DNA of 47,160 nt, from contig PNOC01000026.1 of assembly GCA_013824615.1 (NCBI GenBank), positions 1 to 47,160 on the forward strand. Reading direction: 5' to 3'. This document shows positions 41,443 to 47,160 of the stretch, piece after piece. The position numbers and the translations under genes are program-made. The notes below the pieces were generated by a model. The model did no database searches. It worked only from the letters and a program-made list of their open reading frames with translations, and was not told where the DNA came from. This stretch comes from Thermodesulfovibrio sp. (GTDB taxonomy: Bacteria; Nitrospirota; Thermodesulfovibrionia; Thermodesulfovibrionales; UBA6898). The number at the start of each line of letters is the position of its first letter. Within the stretch, counting starts at the first letter, position 1.

Positions 41443-43365
41443 ATGCAGAAAAAAATCACGCTATCAGGTGCCATGCAGAAACATAGCGACAAGCAGAGTC
41501 ATGCCGTCCATATGGCAGCAGTTTCACAGGGCATGTCCACGGTCTTCGAGCGGTTTGAGGCGCAGCAGCCCCAGTGCGGTACCTGCCGCAAGGGCCTGAG
41601 TTGCCAGCTCTGCTCAGACGGTCCCTGCCGGATAACCGCCAAGTCCCCGTTGGGCGTCTGCGGCGCCACTGGCGATGTTATCGTGGCGCGCAACCTGCTG
41701 CAGCTTGCGGTAATCGGTACCGCTGCTAATAACTACCAGTGCCGGAATCTGGCCATCACCCTGAAGGCGATCGGTGAGGGCAGATCTCCGGTGAAGCTCA
41801 GGGACACGGGAAAACTCCAGCGCATGTGCCAGGGCCTCGGCATGGATGCCTCCCTGCCGGTTAATGAACTGGCGGTGCTTTTTGCAGATTTTATCCTGCG
41901 GGAACTCGGCAAGCAGGTGGACGAGCCGATGGTCCTGATGGACCTCTTTACGGTCGAGAGCAGGAGAAAAGTATGGAAGGAGCAGGGGCTTTATGCCAGT
42001 GGGCCTGCCTTCGAGATATTCACCTCCTTGACCAAGTGCATGACGAATGTGAGCAACGACCCGATTGACCTGATGAAGTCAGCCCTCAGGCTCGGGCTTG
42101 CAAACGAGTACGTCGGGCTCTGGGGCATCACCGTGATGCAGGACGTTATCCTCGGCACCCCCACACTCGTCAATGCGCAGTCGAATGTCGAATGCCTTGA
42201 CCGGGAGACGGTCAATATCATTGCAAACGGCCATCAGCCGGTCTTTGCAGGATATATTATGGAAAAGGCGGCTGCCAAAAAGTTTCAGGCAGCTGCTAAA
42301 AAAGCCGGGGCCAAAGGCATCAAGCTCTATGGCTCACTCTGCGAAGGACAGCAGCTGATGAATGTCTCGGGAGCCAGGGGAAGTCAGGAGATCTTCGGCG
42401 GACAGCTCGGCAACTGGATCCAGGAGGAACTCTTTATCGCTACGGGACTGGTGGATGTTTTCCTTATGGACATGAACTGCTCGGTCCCCACGCTGAAGGA
42501 ATACGCTGATAAATATGGTACCCGGCTTATTACGACAGACCCTGTGGTCCGGTTTGAGGGTGTAGTTCCGATGAATTTTGACCCTGAAAAGGCGGATGCA
42601 CAGGCCGAAGAAATTCTCAGTATTGCGATTGAACAGTTCAAAACGAGAAAGGCCGACAAAAAACGGGTTATCAATGCTCCGGCAAAGGGCGGCAAGGGTA
42701 CGGCCTGCATAGCCGGCTACACAACCGAGACAGTGCTGACGATGTTCGGCAATAATATTAATAACTATATTGACGAACTTAAAAAAGGCAATATCAAGGG
42801 AGCTGTCGCCGTGGCCGGCTGCACAAACGTGCGGCATGATCAGGGGGGCAAGTCGATACAGGCGCTGACTCTGGAGTTGATCAAGCGGGACATTATGGTG
42901 ATCGGCGCCGGTTGCTGTTCATCAACGCACCAGAACCTCTGCATGTCTACCAAGGATATGGCGAAGAAGGCCGGCAGGAAGCTGAGGTCTGTCTGCGAGA
43001 AGTATGACGTTCCGCCGATAGTCTCGTACGGCTCCTGCACCGACGTCGGCAAAATACTCGATACTGTGTCGGCCCTGGCCTGGACGCTCGGCTGTGATAC
43101 CAGTCAGCTTCCGGTGGCTGCTTCAGTGCCGGAGTATATGGAGCAGAAGGCTATTGCAGACATCTTTACTGCGCTTGCCTCCGGCTTGCTGACCCATGTG
43201 TCTCCTGCCCCGATGATCAGCGGCAGCCCGGTGGTTACTAAATATTTGACAGAGGACCTGGTAGCTGTGACCGGGGGCCGACTGCTGCTTGAAGACGACC
43301 CGATTAAGGCAGCCGATGCAATCGAGGCCCATATTATGAAGAACCGCAAAGGTCTCGGATTTTGA
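41443..43365 (+). CDS. cooS: Ni-containing carbon monoxide dehydrogenase, catalytic subunit CooS
   Basis: A 640-aa protein; AAGGAG precedes the ATG. B-cluster cysteines Cys54, Cys57, Cys62 and Cys73 are in SCQLCSDGPC and GVCGATGD. The bridging D-cluster pair is Cys45-x2-Cys48, the short CX2C form, rather than CX7C. C-cluster ligands can be matched in order: His in NGHQPVF, Cys in GSLCEGQ, MDMNCSVP, VAGCTNV, GAGCCSS and YGSCTDV, and the catalytic Lys in EQKAIA. It should oxidise CO to CO2 (or the reverse) as a cytoplasmic homodimer. No acetyl-CoA synthase, CFeSP, CooC or ferredoxin gene is near, so it is not in a classic Wood-Ljungdahl cluster. Sequence around several motifs is divergent, suggesting a less-studied clade. 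Confidence 0.93.
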   Translation: MQKKITLSGAMQKHSDKQSHAVHMAAVSQGMSTVFERFEAQQPQCGTCRKGLSCQLCSDGPCRITAKSPLGVCGATGDVIVARNLLQLAVIGTAANNYQCRNLAITLKAIGEGRSPVKLRDTGKLQRMCQGLGMDASLPVNELAVLFADFILRELGKQVDEPMVLMDLFTVESRRKVWKEQGLYASGPAFEIFTSLTKCMTNVSNDPIDLMKSALRLGLANEYVGLWGITVMQDVILGTPTLVNAQSNVECLDRETVNIIANGHQPVFAGYIMEKAAAKKFQAAAKKAGAKGIKLYGSLCEGQQLMNVSGARGSQEIFGGQLGNWIQEELFIATGLVDVFLMDMNCSVPTLKEYADKYGTRLITTDPVVRFEGVVPMNFDPEKADAQAEEILSIAIEQFKTRKADKKRVINAPAKGGKGTACIAGYTTETVLTMFGNNINNYIDELKKGNIKGAVAVAGCTNVRHDQGGKSIQALTLELIKRDIMVIGAGCCSSTHQNLCMSTKDMAKKAGRKLRSVCEKYDVPPIVSYGSCTDVGKILDTVSALAWTLGCDTSQLPVAASVPEYMEQKAIADIFTALASGLLTHVSPAPMISGSPVVTKYLTEDLVAVTGGRLLLEDDPIKAADAIEAHIMKNRKGLGF

Positions 43366-43415
43366 CCAGCAACATTTGGACTTCAGGTCCATCGGAGATA
43401 ACTATAGCCTTCAAA

Positions 43416-43468
43416 CCCCCTCTTTTCTCCTCGGCGAATCCGCCTGAGTGCGGAAAGCTCAGAGGGGG
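43416..43468. repeat. Inverted repeat between cooS and the DUF1638 gene
   Basis: CCCCCTCT (43416-43423) pairs with AGAGGGGG (43461-43468); an inner hairpin CTGAG/CTCAG sits between. It may act as an mRNA hairpin or partial terminator, or be another dispersed palindrome. Confidence 0.45.
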
Positions 43469-43498
43469 AAGGGGGAGTTATGATTGTGAGTAAAGGAC

Positions 43499-44086
43499 AT
43501 GACTGACGAGAAAACCGTCTTTATCAGCTGCGGAATTTTTAAAGCAGAACTTGAGTATCTCGCCAGGGCAGGACGCTTTAACGGAGAGGTCGTATTTCTG
43601 GATGCTGCCCTGCATGTGAACTTTGATAAGCTGAAAAAACATCTTGAGGCGGCCCTGAGCACGGCAGACAAGCCCGGGGCCTCACTCAGGGTGCTTTATG
43701 GTTATTGTCATCCCGATATGTCAGGTATACTCGGTGCCCACGGGGCAGAGAAGATCAGAGCAGGAAACTGTCTTGAAGCGATCATCGGTGCCGCGGAAAT
43801 CCAGCGGCTTGACGCTGAGGCAAAGACTTTTTTCCTGACTGCCGGCTGGATCAATAATTGGGAAAATATGTTTGCCATGGGGAAGGAGGATTTTGATTTC
43901 GATTTTACCACGATGTTTAGTCAGTACAAAAGAATTATTGTTTTTGATACCGGGGTGATTCCTCTGGATGATGATAAAATCCGGTTGTTCAGTGAGTTCA
44001 CCGGCCTGCCTGTGGAGAGGCGTATGATCAGTCTGGACCATCTGCTCGGGCTTGTCAGTGAATTGAGAGCCAGTACGGAAGCCTAG
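43499..44086 (+). CDS. DUF1638 family protein
   Basis: A 195-aa soluble protein with the family's features: FISCGIFKAELEYL at the start, a VVFLDAALHVNF segment, VLYGYCHPD, NCLEAIIGA and FFLTAGWINNW. The three conserved cysteines could bind a metal. DUF1638 genes commonly sit in corrinoid methyltransferase loci (general recollection), where the role is unproven. The ribosome site AAAGGA is very close to the ATG. The TAG stop codon lies inside the left arm of the palindromic element that follows, so insertion of that element may have set the present C-terminus. Confidence 0.8.
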   Translation: MTDEKTVFISCGIFKAELEYLARAGRFNGEVVFLDAALHVNFDKLKKHLEAALSTADKPGASLRVLYGYCHPDMSGILGAHGAEKIRAGNCLEAIIGAAEIQRLDAEAKTFFLTAGWINNWENMFAMGKEDFDFDFTTMFSQYKRIIVFDTGVIPLDDDKIRLFSEFTGLPVERRMISLDHLLGLVSELRASTEA

Positions 44087-44232
44087 CAGGCTGTTGAAAA
44101 AGACAACAAATGTCTCTCAAGATTGTCATACTCGCGAAAGCGGGTATCCAAATGTCCCTGAAAACAATGGATTCCCGTCTGCACGGGAATGACGAAAACC
44201 CGGTCGCAAATAGTTTTTCAACAACCTGCTAG
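44083..44232. mobile_element. MITE-like palindromic element (150 bp)
   Basis: The 19-bp ends CTAGCAGG(C/T)TGTTGAAAAA are inverted with one mismatch (44083-44101 and 44214-44232). The interior holds two smaller palindromes (CTCGCGAAAGCGGG and TTCCCGTCTGCACGGGAA). It has no coding capacity. The TGTTGAAAAA ends resemble terminal repeats of some transposons, so it is probably mobilised in trans. It contributes the stop codon of the gene upstream. Confidence 0.65.
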
Positions 44233-44309
44233 TTATTACTTGTATGCGATTCTGCGTAGATATAATTCCACCTGCGGATTATAATGAATAAAAAAGCAAG
44301 GAGGCCGAC

Positions 44310-45170
44310 ATGACTGAACAGGGAAGGCCAGCAACCTGAGCACCCGGAGGAGGCATCGGGGGATGCCGTCAGGGTGGTGAGGAAAGTGCAGCGGGTAACA
44401 TGGCGGACGAAGGCAGGGCCGCCGGAGACGTATCATCTGCCAATCTGGATGCCATCAGGAGCGCGATACGGGGAAAGTATACAGAGGTGGCTGTTTCTGC
44501 TGAAGGCAAATTCGGTTATCCGACCGGAAGAGCCGGCGCAGAGGCCCTTGGCTATGATGCCGAGGCGATTACTCAGGCACCTTCAGGACTGCTCGATTCT
44601 TTCTGCGGTGTCGGCAATCCTTTTTCACTCGGAGAAATACCTGCGGGAGCAGTTCTGCTGGATTATGGGAGCGGGGCCGGATTTGACCTGTTCATAGCCA
44701 GCAGGCTGGTTGGTGAGACAGGGAAGGTCTGCGGTATAGACCTGACAGAGGCCATGGTCGAGAGATCACGTCGGAACCTTTCTGAAGCCGGCTGCAGCAA
44801 TGTCGAGGTCAGACTCGTTGATGGTGAGCAGATACCCTATCCTGATAATTTTTTTGATGTTGCTATTTCTAACGGTGTCATTAATCTCTCCCCTTTTAAA
44901 GCTGCCTGTTTCAGGGAAATTTACAGGGTCCTCAAGCCGGGCGGACGTCTCCAGTTTGCCGATATTGTGCTGGAGAATGCCCTGCCTGTCGGCATGGCAG
45001 ATAGTCCCGAGGCCTGGTCGCAGTGAATAGGCGGCGCGATCCCCGTGGGGGATCAGGTGCAGCTTCTCAAAGAGGCAGGTTTTGCCGATGCGATCTGTCA
45101 GGGTTTGACCGGGTTTCGGACGTCCCCGCATACTGGAGGGGCTCTATTCCGGGGCACCAAGCCGGGCTGA
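44310..45170 (+). CDS. ArsM-like SAM methyltransferase, probable selenoprotein with two Sec (TGA 44337 and 45024)
   Basis: One open frame of 286 aa if two TGA codons are read as selenocysteine (residues 10 and 239). The start at ATG 44310 has CAAGGAGG 5 nt upstream; the in-frame ATG at 44400, which would avoid the first TGA, has only a distant poor site. SAM fold: FCGVGNPFSLGE (Cys99), LLDYGSGAGFD (from Asp118), GIDLTEAMVERSR, YRVLKPGG. At 239, SPEAWSQ-U-IGGAIP aligns with the catalytic Cys of arsenite methyltransferases (C[IV]xGA). The frame continues with family-like sequence (LLKEAGFADA, GFRTSPHTGGALF) to TGA 45168. Each internal TGA is followed 11-12 nt later by a compact hairpin. NCBI has, as I recall, a methyltransferase selenoprotein class named MduS; this may belong there. 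The substrate (arsenic, selenium or other) is unknown. Confidence 0.8.
44340..44367 (+). promoter_or_regulatory. Candidate bacterial SECIS for Sec10
   Basis: After TGA 44337-44339 come 12 nt, then a 6-bp stem GGCATC/GATGCC (44352-44357 with 44362-44367) and a GGGG loop. Position and size fit bacterial SECIS elements, which lie just downstream of the UGA inside the coding region. The loop has G but no GU, a little less typical. Confidence 0.6.
45027..45054 (+). promoter_or_regulatory. Candidate bacterial SECIS for Sec239
   Basis: After TGA 45024-45026 come exactly 11 nt, then a 7-bp perfect stem GATCCCC/GGGGATC (45038-45044 with 45048-45054) and a GTG loop, 17 nt in all. This matches the spacing and the 17-nt minihelix with a loop GU described for the E. 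coli fdhF element that SelB binds. Confidence 0.72.
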
Positions 45171-45230
45171 AAACAGATTGCTGCCGGACCTGTTGAATTC
45201 TTCGGCGGCAATCATGCATTATCAATAGGT

Positions 45231-45776
45231 ATGAAAAAATCAAAACAGGAGACTGCTGCACCCGCGCAAGTCCCGGCACCGACCGGCAACACTGCCGGAA
45301 TCAAGCGATTCGCCATCACCTATCTGATACTTATGAGCATCTTCTTCTTTCTGATCGGTTTTACACCCTTCCAGAAGGTGGTCGATATCAACGGACTTTA
45401 TACGCGTGGAGTCGTGGCAACAACCGCAGGCCTGCTGGTCGGTATGGGGCTGCCCTGCACCCATGAGGGCTCGATCATTCAGCTGCCCTCTATTGCCCTT
45501 GATGTGAAGTTCGGCTGCAACGGGCTGGAGGCGGTTATGATCTATGCGGTCGCTGTACTCGCCTTTCCTGCGTCCTGGAAAAAGAAGGTTCTCGGCATTA
45601 CGGCCGGCTTTTTTGTGCTGCAGGTCCTGAATATCCTGAGAATTGCAGGACTCGGTTATTCCGGCGTCCACTTCCCCTCCATGTTCGAATATATCCATAT
45701 ATACATTGCGCAGGGGATGATGATCGCTGTTGCCCTCGGCGTCTTTTTTATCTATCTCAATTATGCACGAGAGTAA
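45231..45776 (+). CDS. Exosortase H-like membrane transpeptidase (XrtH)
   Basis: A 181-aa polytopic membrane protein of the exosortase/archaeosortase family. Catalytic residues are visible: Cys96 in VKFGCNGLEA, Arg137 in LNILRIAGL and His156 in FEYIHIYIAQ. Length and motifs fit exosortase H. Such enzymes cleave C-terminal sorting signals of exported proteins at the inner membrane and transfer the protein to another molecule. No protein in this window carries an IPTLxxWG or PEP-CTERM tail, so substrates must be elsewhere. The ribosome site is weak (ATAGGT next to the ATG). It overlaps the next gene by 14 nt. Confidence 0.85.
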   Translation: MKKSKQETAAPAQVPAPTGNTAGIKRFAITYLILMSIFFFLIGFTPFQKVVDINGLYTRGVVATTAGLLVGMGLPCTHEGSIIQLPSIALDVKFGCNGLEAVMIYAVAVLAFPASWKKKVLGITAGFFVLQVLNILRIAGLGYSGVHFPSMFEYIHIYIAQGMMIAVALGVFFIYLNYARE

Positions 45777-46389
45777 CCCGCCGGCAGTAACGAAGGGGGC
45801 GGTCCTCAGGTCTGTCCTGGTTTTTGCTGTTTCATACCTCATTTTTTTCGTATTCTGGATAGCGGTCAAGGATCACTATGGCAGTGGGGTTACTTTTGTG
45901 GCCTCGAAGCTTGCGGCCGGGGTAAAGAATCTGAAATTTGAGGAAATGGTGAGGGAACAGGATGTTATCCTTGCGACCTTTACCCCTCGCGGCAGGAGTT
46001 CAAAGATGCTGATCGATATACCGGTGAAGACGTCTTCTTATTCGTTTAATGCCCCGTTGACCCTGGCCATAATGGCCGCGCTTTACCCTTTTATTTCAAG
46101 ACGAAAAAAAGCCTACGGCCAGGCCCTGCTGATCCTGACGACGGTGCATGTCCTGTATGTCTTTTCTCTTGAAGCAAAGGAACTGACAGCTGTCCTGGTC
46201 GATAAGAACCTGCAAAAATCCGGGAATGCTGCAGAGCCCCTGTATCAGTTCCTCTGGAGCTTTACGGATAATATGGTGATCAGATTTGAGCCCTTCCTCC
46301 TCGGCCTCTATATGTACCTGGGGTTTCGGAAGCAGGCAATTTCTGTGTCTGCCGGCGACAGATCGGGCACAGGGGCTCAGAAGGGATAG
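45763..46389 (+). CDS. Exosortase H-associated membrane protein
   Basis: A 208-aa protein from ATG 45763. A hydrophobic segment near the N-terminus (SVLVFAVSYLIFFVFWIAV), a periplasmic-looking loop (LATFTPRGRSSKMLIDIPV), then further hydrophobic helices (LTLAIMAALYPFI, ALLILTTVHVLYVF, FLLGLYMYLGF). The 14-nt overlap with the exosortase gene implies coupled translation and a working complex. I recall proteins of this type named for association with exosortase H; the precise function is not established. The last 13 nt overlap the convergent gene's end. Confidence 0.75.
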   Translation: MHESNPPAVTKGAVLRSVLVFAVSYLIFFVFWIAVKDHYGSGVTFVASKLAAGVKNLKFEEMVREQDVILATFTPRGRSSKMLIDIPVKTSSYSFNAPLTLAIMAALYPFISRRKKAYGQALLILTTVHVLYVFSLEAKELTAVLVDKNLQKSGNAAEPLYQFLWSFTDNMVIRFEPFLLGLYMYLGFRKQAISVSAGDRSGTGAQKG

Positions 46390-47160
46390 GCGACCCTGGC
46401 AATTTCTGCCAGACCCTTCTCCAGAGATTTTGTAGTATCAATTCGCAGCGGAGGAGTGCTGTAAGGTTCTGCCTGTTTTCTCATTTTCCGGTATATCTCC
46501 CAGCCTGCATCAGAGACACTTCCCTGCTTCTGCCGCTGCACCATACGTGCCTGAATGACCTTAACCGGGCAGTGACATTCAACCGTGACCGCAACTGCCT
46601 TGAGCCGCCGGGCCAGCCCTGCTGCCTGCTGCCGCCACTTCTCGCGTGCAAAAGTGGCATCCAGTACCATGCTCCGGCCGGAGCGCAGGGCCACGGAGGC
46701 CCGGGCGAGGAGTTCGTCGTAGGTGAGGTCGGTCACCGCAGCTGTATAGATGCCATCCCCGAATTCAGCCTTCCCGTCTCTGCCTGTTTCCAACCCGGCA
46801 AGTTCCTTTCGCGCAACATCTGAGTTGAGATAGTCAGTGCCCAGCCGAGCTGCAAGTGCTTTGGCCAGAGTGCTCTTGCCGGTCCCCGGAAGACCGCCGA
46901 TCAGAAAGAGCCGGGGCCGGGCATCTGCTTCTGCCAGGGTCCGGGCAAGAGAGAAATATCGGGCCGCACGTTTTGCTGCAGCTGTCTTCTCCTTCTTCGA
47001 AATCGCCGGGTCTGCCAGCCTGAAGCTCTCGACCTTCTCCCGCACCACGGCCCGGTAGCAGGCGTAGAAGGGGACCAGCAGGCGGAGTTCCCAGTCACCG
47101 GTTCTCTTCAGATATTCTTCCATGAAGATGCGGGCCAGAAGCGGGTGCCCATGGTAGAGG
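46377..47160 (-). CDS. P-loop kinase, C-terminal part of APH-like/ATP-binding fusion protein (5' end outside window)
   Basis: The frame is open through the window edge (HGHPLLARIF continues upstream of the Met at 47123), so the gene starts outside. The visible 260 residues start with a segment typical of the end of an aminoglycoside-phosphotransferase-like domain (YLKRTGDWELRLLVPFYACYRAVVR), then a P-loop domain with Walker A IGGLPGTGKST, LNSDVARKEL and MVLDATFAREKWR, resembling predicted small-molecule kinases. Proteins of this fusion type are annotated as bifunctional phosphotransferase/ATP-binding proteins; the substrate is unknown. It converges on the exosortase partner gene with a 13-nt overlap. 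Confidence 0.82.
   Translation of the reverse strand, partial: LYHGHPLLARIFMEEYLKRTGDWELRLLVPFYACYRAVVREKVESFRLADPAISKKEKTAAAKRAARYFSLARTLAEADARPRLFLIGGLPGTGKSTLAKALAARLGTDYLNSDVARKELAGLETGRDGKAEFGDGIYTAAVTDLTYDELLARASVALRSGRSMVLDATFAREKWRQQAAGLARRLKAVAVTVECHCPVKVIQARMVQRQKQGSVSDAGWEIYRKMRKQAEPYSTPPLRIDTTKSLEKGLAEIARVAYPF

Noticed and set aside
44400-45026. A truncated methyltransferase gene broken by a nonsense mutation (pseudogene).
   Set aside because: The frame continues after the TGA with recognisable family sequence, the TGA sits at a catalytic Cys position, and each TGA has a well-placed hairpin. Selenocysteine explains this better.

Overview
The window reads as a strictly anaerobic, Gram-negative-type bacterium, most likely a Nitrospirota (Thermodesulfovibrionia-like) or Desulfobacterota lineage. 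That placement is inference from gene content: a Ni-carbon monoxide dehydrogenase, corrinoid methyltransferases, a corrinoid activator, an exosortase and giant secreted multidomain proteins. No rRNA or tRNA is present to settle it. Coding density is high, and no stretch over 300 bases lacks a gene.

Region 1 (1-23640, + strand) is a run of secreted-protein genes, probably one or a few operons: the end of an unknown protein, a 258-aa secreted protein, a 2934-aa giant (beta-propeller repeats, LamG-like domain, long helical section, conserved C-terminal beta region), a MopE-type metal-binding repeat protein, a cadherin/Ig-like protein, a 3356-aa giant mosaic (AWSE/GW repeats, Calx-beta, InlB-B-like, thrombospondin type 3, eight DUF1566 and three DUF11 modules, ASH domain) and a small ASH-domain protein. 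Three of them share an apparently unnamed domain of about 95 aa. A perfect 18-bp hairpin separates this block from the convergent metal-transport genes.

Region 2 (23690-26507, - strand) is a CbiM-CbiN-CbiQ-CbiO cobalt/nickel ECF transporter operon with a recognisable sigma70-type promoter and a very short leader.

Region 3 (26639-30445, + strand) holds a Rdx/SelT-like thioredoxin-fold protein in its Cys form, an unknown 141-aa protein, a four-PAS soluble histidine kinase and its LuxR-type response regulator.

Region 4 (30647-44086, + strand) is a C1/corrinoid locus. It has two UroD/MtaA-family methyltransferases, a B12-binding corrinoid protein, a RACo-type reductive activator and a CooS-type CODH. 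Between them lie a G3E GTPase, a His-rich unknown protein, a MoxR-type AAA+ ATPase, a large VWA protein with an HExxH motif, a zinc-ribbon protein, a DUF2284 protein and a DUF1638 protein. The neighbouring Co/Ni transporter fits the cobalt and nickel demand. No acetyl-CoA synthase, CooC or MttB-type methyltransferase is present in the window.

Region 5 (44083-47160) starts with a MITE-like palindromic element. It is followed by what I consider the most notable gene: an ArsM-like SAM methyltransferase with two in-frame TGA codons, each followed 11-12 nt downstream by a compact hairpin, so probably a two-selenocysteine selenoprotein (44310-45170). After it come an exosortase-H-like protease with its partner membrane protein, and a convergent P-loop kinase gene cut off by the window end.
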